A model generated the notes under the pieces. It was not told where the DNA came from. It did no database searches and saw only the letters and a program-made list of their open reading frames with translations. This document shows positions 36,692 to 44,540 of a DNA stretch of 64,000 nt, piece after piece. The DNA comes from Myxococcales bacterium (lineage in GTDB: Bacteria; Myxococcota_A; Polyangia; Polyangiales; Polyangiaceae). The stretch spans positions 1-64,000 of the forward strand of contig SECP01000011.1 in NCBI GenBank assembly GCA_004193285.1. The letters run 5' to 3'. Numbering within the stretch: position 1 is the first letter of the stretch; each line of letters opens with the position of its first letter. The position numbers and the translations under genes are program-made.

Positions 36692-37915
36692 TCACTCGGG
36701 GCCGGCCAGTGGCAGTATGAATGAAAATTCTGAACCGGAGCCGACCTTGGATTTGACCTCCAAGTTGCCCCCGTGGGCGAGCGCGATGCGCCGCGCCAAG
36801 TAGAGCCCAAGCCCCAAGCCTCGCGATGGCCCTTCCGACACGAACCGTTCGAACAGGTGCGGAAGCAGCTCCGGCTTGATTCCCCCTCCTGCATCGACAA
36901 TCCGGACCGATACGAACGCACCCGCCGGGTCCAGGGCAACGATGATGGAGACCGGAGTGCCGCGCGGCGAATGGCGGACCGCGTTCAGCAAGACGTTCTC
37001 GAGGGCCTGGCGGAGGCGGTTACTGTCGCAAATCGCCACTATCTTGCCCGGAGTTTGGACTCGTACCGGCGTGGAGGGCGTCTCGCAGAGCCGAGCGACG
37101 TCGGTCACCAGAGCGCTCACCTCGACCGGGGTGAGCTCCAGCTCGAACAGCCCATGCTCCAGGCGTGCGGTGTCCAAGAGGTCCTGAGTGAGCCGAGCGA
37201 GGCGCTGCGCCGCCAGCAGCGCTCCGTCCACGTCCGAGGGCTGCAGCTTCTCTTCGCGCAGGAGCTTCAGCTGCAGGAGCTGCAGCCGTGCGGACAGCGG
37301 ATTCAGGTGATTCCAAACGTCGTGGGCCAGCACCGAGATGATGTCGTCCGCGGCCATGCGCCGCGCCCGCTGACGTTCCTCCTCGCGCAGTCTTTCCCCC
37401 AGCTCGGCTCGGTGCACCAGCGCGCCCATCCAACCGCCCACGAGCCCCACGAGCTCGACCTGGTCATGGCTAAAGTACTCGGGCTGCTGCGACACCACGC
37501 TCAGCACGCCGCGCCGAACCCCCGCCACGAGGAGCGGCACGATGACTTGCGAGCGCACCCCGAGCTCCTTCACGATGCCGCGTAGCTCCTCCGTATCCTG
37601 ATCGACGTGCCCGTCCGCGTGGGCGTGACCTGTCTGATAGACTTGAACCGTTCGGCCGCCCTGAGCGACCGCCATCACGTCTAGCCCCAAGCTGCGCTGC
37701 AGGTCGCCGAGCGGCGTTTGGCTGGTACCGATGGCAACGAGGGACGTGCGGCGTTCCTCGAACAGAAATACGTCCGTTTTGTCGCACGAAAGAAAGCGCG
37801 CCACGCTGCTGGCGGCAGCCGTCAGGCATTGCCGGGGGTCGGTCGACGGCAGCTCGAGGAGCTCCTGTAGCAGGGCGAAGGCCTGGACCGAGTCCGAAGG
37901 AAGAGCTGGGCTCAT
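36692..37915 (-). CDS. GAF-domain sensor histidine kinase
   Basis: 407 residues from ATG 37915, which has AAGGGG about 9 bases upstream. The frame runs on to 38701, but that part is the antisense of the CBS gene. GAF domain about 20-190 (FLSCDKTDVFLFEE); H-box VLAHDVWNHLNPLSARL; N-box ENVLLNAVRHSPRG; G1 DAGGGI; G2 SRGLGLGLYLARRIALAHGG. It is soluble. Replacement of the usual Glu after the phosphorylated His by Asp (HDVWNHLNP) is a common variant. It is probably paired with the regulator at 35849. Confidence 0.9.
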   Translation of the reverse strand: MSPALPSDSVQAFALLQELLELPSTDPRQCLTAAASSVARFLSCDKTDVFLFEERRTSLVAIGTSQTPLGDLQRSLGLDVMAVAQGGRTVQVYQTGHAHADGHVDQDTEELRGIVKELGVRSQVIVPLLVAGVRRGVLSVVSQQPEYFSHDQVELVGLVGGWMGALVHRAELGERLREEERQRARRMAADDIISVLAHDVWNHLNPLSARLQLLQLKLLREEKLQPSDVDGALLAAQRLARLTQDLLDTARLEHGLFELELTPVEVSALVTDVARLCETPSTPVRVQTPGKIVAICDSNRLRQALENVLLNAVRHSPRGTPVSIIVALDPAGAFVSVRIVDAGGGIKPELLPHLFERFVSEGPSRGLGLGLYLARRIALAHGGNLEVKSKVGSGSEFSFILPLAGPE

Positions 37916-38076
37916 GGCCCCCCTTAGAGCGAAGCCCATGCCAGGCGGAATTTCAGGGCGTAGCGAAACGTTCTGTCCGGAGATCATCGGCCACGCATGC
38001 GCCCCCGGTGGGGCGTGACGCGCGAGGCACAACGCCGCTGCGCGCCTCCGCAGGCGGCGAGTGCACTGATGCCAAT

Positions 38077-38092
38077 CGGCACGAGTTCTGCA
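38077..38092 (+). promoter_or_regulatory. Candidate sigma-54 promoter of the CBS/small membrane protein unit
   Basis: CGGCACG-AGTT-CTGCA matches 10 of 12 positions with GG-N10-GC, 34 bases before the ATG at 38126. A weaker match to the shared upstream element lies at 37975-37994. Confidence 0.5.
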
Positions 38093-38125
38093 ACGACGAG
38101 CTTCGTACCCATTGCCAGGGGGCGT

Positions 38126-38629
38126 ATGTCCGTAGCCGAGCTCATGACCCAAAGCCCAAGTACCGTCGCGCCGGAGGATACCCTCGCCACCGCGGCTAGC
38201 AGAATGTGGGAGGGCGACTGCGGAGCCATTCCCGTCGTGGATCCGGAAGGCACGCCGCTCGCGATGTTGACGGACCGCGATGTGTGTATGGCGACGTGGT
38301 CGCGCTCCTGCGCGCCGGAGCTCATCCGAGTTGCGGACGTCATGTCGCCGCGCGTCATCGTATGCCGCGCGAGCGATACCGTCGAGATTGCCCAGAGCGC
38401 GATGCGCATGGCTCAGGTCAGGCGACTGCCCGTCGTCGACGAGCACGGGCGCATCGTTGGCGTCATCTCGCTCGCGGACATGGCGAGGGCTCACGAGCAC
38501 GCTGACCGTCAAAAGCGCGAGAGAGACGCGGAAGGTCTGGCGTCGACGCTCGCGAGCATTTGTCGACGGACGCCCGAAAGCGTTCAAGCCCAAACGGAGG
38601 TGAGCACTCATGGCCCGGCAGCAGCCTGA
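38126..38629 (+). CDS. CBS domain pair protein
   Basis: 167 residues from ATG 38126 (AGGGGG about 5 bases upstream); the longer frame to 37997 is not conserved. It consists of two CBS motifs: MTQSPSTVAPEDTLATAA with GAIPVVDPEGTPLAMLTDRD, and MSPRVIVCRASDTVEIA with RRLPVVDEHGRIVGVISLAD. Stand-alone CBS pairs bind adenine nucleotides and act as energy or stress sensors. A 40-residue tail follows. The next gene starts inside its last codons (20-base overlap) with a strong ribosome site, so the two are co-expressed. Confidence 0.92.
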   Translation: MSVAELMTQSPSTVAPEDTLATAASRMWEGDCGAIPVVDPEGTPLAMLTDRDVCMATWSRSCAPELIRVADVMSPRVIVCRASDTVEIAQSAMRMAQVRRLPVVDEHGRIVGVISLADMARAHEHADRQKRERDAEGLASTLASICRRTPESVQAQTEVSTHGPAAA

Positions 38630-38843
38630 AACCCCCGGATCCGCGGCGGCAGAGCCCGGCTCGACCGTGAACCAGGAGGCCATTCCGTCCGAGCTGCCCA
38701 ATGCGGCGAGCCCCGTGCCGGCACCGGCGATCCGGCACGCGCCTCGCCCCGCGAGCTGGGCTGGGTTGCTCCTGCTGCTGATGATGACCGCGGTGCTATG
38801 CCTCAGCCTGGTCTACGCGTTCGCGGCGCGCCCCGCGCCGTGA
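38610..38843 (+). CDS. Small single-pass membrane protein, 77 aa
   Basis: GGAGGTGAG lies about 8 bases before the ATG, inside the CBS gene. A 48-residue Pro/Ala/Glu-rich N-terminal part leads into one helix (WAGLLLLLMMTAVLCLSLVY) and a short tail. The end of the helix (LCLSLVYAFAAR) resembles that of the protein at 57291 (LALSVVYAVRAG); both genes have sigma-54-like promoters and both lie next to a stand-alone receiver gene. No family name is known to me. Confidence 0.75.
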   Translation: MARQQPETPGSAAAEPGSTVNQEAIPSELPNAASPVPAPAIRHAPRPASWAGLLLLLMMTAVLCLSLVYAFAARPAP

Positions 38844-38861
38844 GGCGTCTGCGGAGCGCGA

Positions 38862-39248
38862 TCAGTCCGGCTCGTTCAGTCGAGCGAGCCGCTCTACCTC
38901 GCGCTTGAGGGCTTCTAGGTCATAAGGCTTGGTGACGTAGGCGTCGGCTCCCATTTCACGAGCTATCTCGCTCAGCCGGCTGTGGGCGGAGGCGAGCAGG
39001 ACCTTGCAGGCGATGCCGCGGTCTTTCAGGAAGCTGACCACGTCGTACCCGTCCAGGGGAGCCATCGAGAGGTCCAGCACGACCACGTCCACGGAGCGCG
39101 AGCCGAGCACCTCGATGGCTTCAACACCGTTGGAAGCGACGTGAAGGTCGAAGCCGTCCGTGAACAACCACTCCAAGCAGGAGAGCGTATCCGGGTCGTC
39201 TTCGACGATGAGTACGGAGACGGAAAGGTTTCCTAATACCGTGGACAC
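38862..39248 (-). CDS. Stand-alone receiver-domain response regulator
   Basis: 128 residues, one receiver domain: VLIVEDDPDTLSCLEW, phosphoacceptor Asp in VVVLDLSMAPLDG, VLLASAHS and Lys in YVTKPYD. No output domain. The start is GTG 39248, at position +2 relative to a good sigma-54-like promoter. Such CheY-like proteins carry signals by protein contact. Its neighbour, convergent at the 3' end, is the 77-aa membrane protein gene. Confidence 0.88.
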   Translation of the reverse strand: MSTVLGNLSVSVLIVEDDPDTLSCLEWLFTDGFDLHVASNGVEAIEVLGSRSVDVVVLDLSMAPLDGYDVVSFLKDRGIACKVLLASAHSRLSEIAREMGADAYVTKPYDLEALKREVERLARLNEPD

Positions 39249-39259
39249 GTCCGGAATCT

Positions 39260-39275
39260 AGCCAATTTCGTGCCA
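39260..39275 (-). promoter_or_regulatory. Candidate sigma-54 promoter of the receiver gene
   Basis: On the minus strand TGGCACG-AAAT-TGGCT matches 11 of 12 positions, with a perfect -24 half. The predicted start of transcription is one base before the GTG, so the mRNA would be leaderless. The neighbouring plus-strand sequence 39249-39263 (GTCCGGAATCTAGCC) resembles the shared upstream element. Confidence 0.55.
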
Positions 39276-39304
39276 AGGGACGCCTTACTGCACCAACGGA
39301 CGCC

Positions 39305-39988
39305 TTGCCCGCCGCCATTGACGGGGCACGCCTGTTTGGACGCATCGATACCTGGGTCAACAACGCCGCGGTCTCTGCCTACGGACGGCTGGAGCAGATC
39401 AGCGATGGCGACGCGCGAAGGATCTTCGACGTGAACTTCTGGGGCACCGTGAAGGGCTCGCTGGTCGCGCTTCCGTTCCTGCGGCGCCAGGGCGGCGCGC
39501 TCATCAACGTCGGTAGCGAAGCTTCAGAGGCGTCAGCGCCGCTCCAAGGCATTTACACCGCTTCCAAGCACGCCGTGAAAGGCTACACGGATACGCTGCG
39601 GATCGAGCTGCTCGAGGCGAAGGAGGAGGACATCTCCATCACCCTGATTCAGCCGACAGCGGTGGACACGCCCTTCCCGCAGCACGCCCGCAACTACATG
39701 GCGGAAGAGCCGAAGCTCCCGTCCCCCCAGCTCGATCCGGAAGACGTGGCGGAAGCGATCCTCAAGGCCGCCGAGCACCCTCAGCGCGACGTGAAGGCCG
39801 GCGGGACCGCCGTGCTCAAGACGACGATGGCCAAGGTGGCACCGTCGCTGGCCGACAAGCTAGGAACGAAGGTAGTGGACCAGCAGAAGGCGGACGAGCC
39901 CCCGCGCGACCCGGACGGAACCCTCTACAAGGCCGGCGAGTCGGGGCAGACGCGCGGCAGCGCTGCTCGCGCGCAAGGAGCCGCCTAA
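39305..39988 (+). pseudogene. SDR oxidoreductase lacking its cofactor-binding N-terminus
   Basis: The frame encodes 227 residues of a short-chain dehydrogenase beginning at RLFGRIDTWVNNAAVSAYG. The catalytic Ser (LINVGSEAS) and Tyr/Lys (YTASKHAVKGY) are present, but the first 70-80 residues with the TGxxxGxG nucleotide motif are missing. The only start is a TTG; upstream sequence has a 10-bp near-repeat (GGACGCCTT at 39279 and 39298) that may mark the deletion. The body is otherwise well kept, so the truncation is probably recent. Without the Rossmann start it is unlikely to work. Confidence 0.75.
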
Positions 39989-40131
39989 CGCGCTCCGCCA
40001 CGCTCCGCGCGGTCCCTGCGCGGAGCGTGGCGGCCTCAGGCCTCAACTAGCAGAAGACTGCTGCTCGTTGCCGCCGCCGTTCACGACCTGGGAGGCGGCA
40101 TCTGCCGCCCCGTGCACGGCGTCTGGCAACC

Positions 40132-40513
40132 ATGATCAACGAGGGATTCGACGTCGTCGCGTTCCTCAAAGAACAACACGAACAAATCAGATCCGGTTTC
40201 GAACAAACGCTCGCAAGCTCCGGTGAGCAGCGAAAGTCCTTGTTTTTCGCGCTAGTTCGAGCGCCAGTTCACGCTGCTACAATCGGCGGTCCTCCAGCAT
40301 GCCAAAGCGGAGGAAGGGAACGAGTTCGACCGCCTCGGCAGCACGATGGCGCCGGACCAGCTGGAGCGGATGCGCAAGGCGGTGGATTTTGCCCAGCGAG
40401 TCGCGCCGACTCGCCCTCACCCCGGCGTGGAGTCGGCCGCAGCAAACATGCTGGCGGGGCCGTTCGCGGCGATGATCGACCGTGCGCGCGACGCCATTTC
40501 CGGCAAAGCTTGA
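40132..40513 (+). pseudogene. Hemerythrin HHE-domain protein with internal deletion
   Basis: It starts well (MINEGFDVVAFLKEQHEQIR, first iron His in EQH) and runs about 43 residues. After about 40250 the homologous sequence continues in another frame: FERQFTLLQSAVLQHAKAEE then NEFDRLGSTMAPDQLERMRK, ending at a stop at 40513. The middle of the fold, including the HExxEE helix, is absent, so about 60-80 residues were deleted with a frame change. Two iron-binding helices remain, so the protein would not bind a di-iron centre. Confidence 0.7.
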
Positions 40514-40530
40514 GAGTCGACACGCAAGCT

Positions 40531-40560
40531 CGAAGTAGCGACCTGACGGTTGCTACTTCG
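40531..40560. terminator. 30-base hairpin between convergent genes
   Basis: Left arm 40531-40543 pairs with right arm 40548-40560 (13 bp including one G-T pair, core CGAAGTAGC/GCTACTTCG) with a four-base TGAC loop. It lies between the hemerythrin remnant and the DUF2243 gene and probably serves both strands. Confidence 0.65.
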
Positions 40561-40568
40561 GGCCGCGC

Positions 40569-41063
40569 TCACCGGCCCACCGAGACCGCGACCGTACGCG
40601 GCGCCTCGGCGCGCTGGACCAGCAAGAAGCCGGCAACGGCCATGGCCAGCCCCCAAACCACGAACCCCATGTCCCACGCCTGCTCGAGCTCACCGGGGTG
40701 CACATGATGGAGGCCCAGCAGCTGGTGGTCGACCAGCCCTTCCACCGCGTTGAAGAGGCCCCAGCCGAGCAATAGGCCGCCACCGAAGGCCGAAGAGGAG
40801 AGGCGCACTTGCGGGCGGCGAGCCGCGCTCCAAAGGGCTGCTACGCCCAGCACCGTGACGAGCCAGGCGAAGGCGTGAAACACGCCATCCCAGAGCATGT
40901 TGTACTTCATCGCGACCAGGTCCTGCGGGGGGCGGACGCTGGACAGCATGTTATGCCACTGCAAAATCTGGTGCAGCAAGATGCCGTCGAAGAAGGCGCC
41001 GAGTCCGCAGCCCAAGAGCTGCGCGGCGAGCACGATCGGTCTGGTGGTACGCAGTATCGTCAT
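40569..41063 (-). CDS. DUF2243 family membrane protein
   Basis: 164 residues with four hydrophobic helices (PIVLAAQLLGCGLGAFFDGILLHQ, AFAWLVTVLGVAAL, FGGGLLLGWGLFNAVEGLVDHQ, MGFVVWGLAMAVAGFLLV). Conserved His residues in DGILLHQILQWHN and VDHQLLGLHHVHPG are typical of DUF2243 and may bind metal. Function is unknown. The ATG overlaps the stop of the 80-aa gene as ATGA, so the two form an operon. Confidence 0.9.
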   Translation of the reverse strand: MTILRTTRPIVLAAQLLGCGLGAFFDGILLHQILQWHNMLSSVRPPQDLVAMKYNMLWDGVFHAFAWLVTVLGVAALWSAARRPQVRLSSSAFGGGLLLGWGLFNAVEGLVDHQLLGLHHVHPGELEQAWDMGFVVWGLAMAVAGFLLVQRAEAPRTVAVSVGR

Positions 41064-41302
41064 GGGAGCTTCGAGCCGAGCCGGGAGAGCAAGACCGCAA
41101 TGAGCAAAGCGAGCACGAAGGGCGCAAGCAGCGCGGCGGAATAGAAGGCCGGCTGCTCATTCCAGAACGCTTGCCGAGCTTCGGCGCCGATCGCGCACCG
41201 CGGGCAAGCAAAGGCGGTAAGCGGCCCGTCCATCGCCCGTCTGTTTGCAAGGTGAGTGCCTGCAGCGGAGGGGACTCCCACCGGGATGTCAGTCCTGACC
41301 AC
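41060..41302 (-). CDS. Small membrane protein coupled to DUF2243
   Basis: Up to 80 residues from GTG 41302; a shorter product from the ATG at 41233 (MDGPLTAFACPRC) is as likely. A CPRCAIGAEARQAFW motif is followed by a single helix (FYSAALLAPFVLALLIAVLL). The CPxC-x(n)-helix layout is often found beside DUF2243 genes; the cysteines may bind metal or be membrane-proximal thiols. A weak sigma-54-like site lies at 41346-41361. Function unknown. Confidence 0.65.
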   Translation of the reverse strand: MVRTDIPVGVPSAAGTHLANRRAMDGPLTAFACPRCAIGAEARQAFWNEQPAFYSAALLAPFVLALLIAVLLSRLGSKLP

Positions 41303-41459
41303 CGCACGCGCGCGAGGCAGCCTGGTTGCAACGAGGTCGCGTTGCCGCGGCGCTCGTGCCGCCGTCCGCTAGCCTGCGGTGCGTAGCGATTGGCCCGGTG
41401 TTTGCTCGGCGGGGCGGCATGTTTAGTATTCCGCGTGACCCGGCGTTCGACAGCACGCT

Positions 41460-41645
41460 TGCGCTAGTGCAGCGCATGTGACCTGCGGTCAACAATCGCT
41501 CCGCGATTGTCCGCTGCGCGGCATGCGCCGCACTAGTGTCTTTCTCGCTGGGGCTTCGCCCCAGACCCCGCGTCCGCTTCGCGTCCGCCTAGCGCAGCGC
41601 CGCTTCCCAAAGTTGATGCCATCTCACTTGCGCTGCACTAGTGCA
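41460..41645. repeat. 186-bp element with 22-bp terminal inverted repeats (MITE-like)
   Basis: The ends, TGCGCTAGTGCAGCGCATGTGA (41460-41481) and its near-complement (41624-41645), match at 20 of 22 positions. Inside is a perfect hairpin CTGGGGC-TTC-GCCCCAG at 41548-41564. There is no open frame. The right end overlaps the first codons of a P450 remnant whose N-terminus is missing, as if the element had inserted or mediated a deletion there. No target duplication is seen. Confidence 0.55.
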
Positions 41646-42683
41646 TGAAGGCTACACCTTCATTCAGTCGCGCTGTCAGCTCCTGAGCACGGATGTCTTC
41701 AGTACCCGGTTGCTCGGCAAGACAGCCGTATGCATCCACGGGCGCGAGGCCAGCGCGCTGTTTTACGACGAGACCAAGCTCGAGCGTCATGGCGCGGTGC
41801 CGCGACGAGTCGTGACCTCCTTGTTCGGTAAGGGAGGCGTGCAAGGTCTGGACGGCGATGCGCATCGCCATCGCAAGGCGGCATTCCTCGCGGTCCTGTC
41901 GAAAGACAAGCTCCAGGAGCTCATGGACCTCACCGCGGACGAGTGGCGGGTTTCGGCGCGAGCTTGGGAAGCGGCTGCGCAGGTGACACTGTTCGATGAG
42001 GCGCAGCTGATCCTGACGAGAGCGGTTTGCCGCTGGGCGGGGGTGCCCCTGGCAATGCACGAAGAGCTTGACCGGGCGCGCGATTTGGGCCGAATGGTGG
42101 ACGCATTGGGGGGCTTGGGCGCGCGCTTGTGGCGCGGCAAGCTCGTGTCGCCCCCCTCGCGGCGCCGGAGGCGTTCGACGAGGGCGGGTTCGCGGAGCGC
42201 TTCGTCGAAGAGGTGCGGCGCTACTACCCGTTCACCCCGTTCCTGGGCGCCAAAGTGAAGGCCCCCTTCGAATGGCGCGGGCACGCCTTTGCCCCTGGCA
42301 CCCTCGTCCTGCTGGACGTCTACGGCACCTTGCATGACCGAAGGATCTGGCCGGAGCCGCACCGGTTCGATCCAGACCGCTTCGAAACGGCCGCGGACGA
42401 CGACCTCGCGTTCATTCCGCAAGGCGGTGGAGAGGCCCTGGGCCATCGCTGTGCCGGAGAATGGGTAACTCGCTACAACCTGAGACTCGCCGTGCACTTC
42501 CTGACGCGCTGCCTCAGCTACGAGGTGAGCCCTGCCCAGGACCTTCGGGTGGACTTGCATCGGATGCCGGCGCGACCGAGCAGCGGCTTGGTCCTGGAAA
42601 ACGTCAAGACGATGCCCGCGCTGGACGCCCCAGCTCCGCTTCTGACCATGGCGCGGCCCGCGCGTGCCAGAGCCGCTGAGTAG
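41641..42683 (+). pseudogene. CYP152-type cytochrome P450 (fatty-acid peroxygenase), broken
   Basis: Two frames carry a CYP152-like P450. The first (41641-42150) has EGYTFIQSRC, TRLLGKTAVC, LFGKGGVQGLDGDAHRHRK and VPLAMHEELDRARDL. The second (from about 42170) has FVEEVRRYYPFTPFLGAKV, FAPGTLVLLDVYGTLHD, FIPQGGGEALGHRCAGEW with the haem-binding Cys, and DLRVDLHRMPARP. Between them roughly 80-100 residues are missing, including the I helix and the Arg that binds the fatty-acid carboxylate; the frame also shifts. The first dozen residues are lost at the edge of the 186-bp element. Confidence 0.8.
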
Positions 42684-42837
42684 CAACGCGGCACCTCTAC
42701 GGACGCTCCGGCAGCGTTACCGGAGCCGAAAGGGCGCCTCGCCTTGCCCGGCGCTCGGCCTCACCCAGCCAAGCAGCAAACAGCGCGAGCGCACAGAGCA
42801 GGAACAAGAGCTCGCTCGGTACCCGCATGACGAGCCC

Positions 42838-43080
42838 GGCCAGCTTTGTCGGAGATACCGCGCGCGCTGAGGGCATGAACGGGAGGCGTGTTCGCGTAGT
42901 CATCCCCCACCAGCTGCACCCCCACGCGCAGCTTGCGAAGCCGCGGAATCATCAAAAGACGCGACGTCCAGCTCCCGGTCGAGCCTCGAGGCGAAGACGT
43001 AGGTGGACGTGTAGTACGGCTTGCTCGTCGCGACCATGTCGAGCGAGCTGGGCACGCCCATGACCACGTCGCACAGCTCC
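42838..43080 (-). pseudogene. Remnant of an MxaJ/XoxJ-like substrate-binding protein
   Basis: The minus strand encodes CDVVMGVPSSLDMVATSKPYY and TSTYVFASRLDRELDVASFD in one frame, then RLRKLRVGVQLVGDDYANTP in another. These are hallmarks of the quinoprotein-dehydrogenase-associated periplasmic proteins related to MxaJ. The frameshift is near 42945. No signal peptide or complete C-terminus is found. Flanking 42684-42837 and 43081-43265 hold no supported gene. Confidence 0.6.
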
Positions 43081-43265
43081 ACACCGGGAATTTTTCTTGG
43101 ACGCTCCAGACCTTCTTTGCCCGCAACGGGTCCCAGGCGCTGAATTCCCCGGCGTTCTCGGTCTTGTGAGAGCGCGGGCGTGGTCCAAGCGCTCAGCGCG
43201 CGGCAGAGCGAAATGGCCTTGAGCATCGCGCTCGCGCACGAAGCAACTTGCGTGCCCTCCACCCT

Positions 43266-44540
43266 TCACGAACGCAGGAGCTGCAGGCTTGCCACCAGCG
43301 CGGAGCGGCAACCGCCCAGCGTTTGCTCGATTTGCTGCTGGGTGTGGGCTCCGCAGATGAACCACAGGTGCCGCGGATGCAAGAGGAAGCCGCGCGCCAG
43401 CACCTCCCGATAAAACAGACGCGTCACGAGAGCGTTCTGCGCAGGCTCCGGATACGTGAACCGAAAGAACGGCATCGCCGAGAGCGGCTCACCGTAGGCT
43501 CGCGCCGGCACGTCTAGCTCTTGGGCGAGCCCATTCAAACCGTCTATCAGCCGCTGACCCAGAAGCTCGACGTGCTCCCGCGTCTTTTCGGCCTCTGCCA
43601 CCTCCAGCGTCGCCAGGCACGCGGCCATTGCCACCGTGTCGCCGTGGTAGGTAGCGGAGTAGTGCATGCCCGCAGCCGCTTGCATCACGTGTCGCTTCCC
43701 CGCGACGAACGCGAGCGGCCAGCCGTTGGCGAGGGCCTTGCTCACCGTGATCAAGTCCGGCACGAGCCCGATGCGCTCGCTGATGGACCCCGGAGCGATC
43801 CGGAGCCCCGTCTTCACTTCATCCATGACCAGCAGCGCCCCATGAGAGTGGGTGAGCCGCAGCAGCTCGTGAAGAACGGCGGGCTCGAAGGGCAGCACCA
43901 TCTCCGGAGCGAGGATGACCGCCGCGACGTCCTTACCGTGCTCGGCGAGGATGCGCTCCAAGGTCCCTGGATCGTTGGCGCGAAATTCCAGGACCTGCGC
44001 GTCCAGGCCGCGGGGCACGAAGCTCTCGAGCGGCAGACACCAGTCATGCCAACCATGGTACCCGGCGCGTACCACCATGCGCCGCCCGGTGTGAGCGCGC
44101 GCGATGCGCAGCGCGGCGGTGGTCGCCTCGGAGCCCGTCTTGAAGAACGCTCCCATCTCCGCGCCGGGTAGCTTCGGCAGGAGCGCCTCCACGAGCTGGA
44201 CGTGAAAGGAGTGGTTCAGCGACAACAGGCCGCCACGCCGCGCCTGCTCGGCGGCCGCGCGGTCTACCTCTTCGCGCGCGTAGCCGAGCAGGTGCGCGCC
44301 GAACGCCATCAAGAAGTCCACGTACTCGTGGCCGTCTACGTCGCGGATGATCGCGCCGCGACCGCCTTCGAAGTACAGCGGGGTGGTGTCGTCGTCCACG
44401 AGCGGCCGCCCTGAAAGGTGGAAGCCGCCCGGGATGCTTCGGCGCGCACGCTCCAGCAAGGCGCGCGAGCGTAGGTAGCGCTCCGCGAGCTCCGCCTCAC
44501 GGTGAAGGACAGCGGACTCCGCAGAGGCGCTCAGCTTCAT
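43266..44540 (-). CDS. Glutamate-1-semialdehyde aminomutase-like class III aminotransferase
   Basis: 424 residues. PLP-binding Lys is in ITVSKALANGWPL; other class III features are FLMAFGAHLLGYA, FFKTGSEATTAALRIAR, YHGWHDWC and LVMDEVKTGLR. It resembles HemL but lies in a sugar operon rather than with haem genes, so it more likely moves an amino group on a sugar- or lipid-linked substrate. The start overlaps the GH1-like gene stop as ATGA. It is the last gene of a four-gene operon. Confidence 0.85.
   Translation of the reverse strand: MKLSASAESAVLHREAELAERYLRSRALLERARRSIPGGFHLSGRPLVDDDTTPLYFEGGRGAIIRDVDGHEYVDFLMAFGAHLLGYAREEVDRAAAEQARRGGLLSLNHSFHVQLVEALLPKLPGAEMGAFFKTGSEATTAALRIARAHTGRRMVVRAGYHGWHDWCLPLESFVPRGLDAQVLEFRANDPGTLERILAEHGKDVAAVILAPEMVLPFEPAVLHELLRLTHSHGALLVMDEVKTGLRIAPGSISERIGLVPDLITVSKALANGWPLAFVAGKRHVMQAAAGMHYSATYHGDTVAMAACLATLEVAEAEKTREHVELLGQRLIDGLNGLAQELDVPARAYGEPLSAMPFFRFTYPEPAQNALVTRLFYREVLARGFLLHPRHLWFICGAHTQQQIEQTLGGCRSALVASLQLLRS

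Noticed and set aside
37928..37943. Sigma-54-like site before the GAF kinase (minus strand TGGCATG-GGCT-TCGCT)
   Set aside because: A good ribosome site (AAGGGG) would lie upstream of the predicted transcription start, so transcription from this site would remove it.
37916..38701. In-frame N-terminal extension of the GAF kinase
   Set aside because: It is the antisense of the CBS gene and shows no domain; the ATG at 37915 has a ribosome site.
40049..40130. Short minus-strand frame (DAVHGAADAASQVVNGGG)
   Set aside because: Only about 28 residues from a TTG, overlapping the hemerythrin start region, with no support beyond codon pattern.
42697..42903. Small minus-strand frame with one hydrophobic helix (ELLFLLCALALFAAWLG)
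   Set aside because: It overlaps the MxaJ-like remnant, has no ribosome site and no family; more likely decayed sequence.
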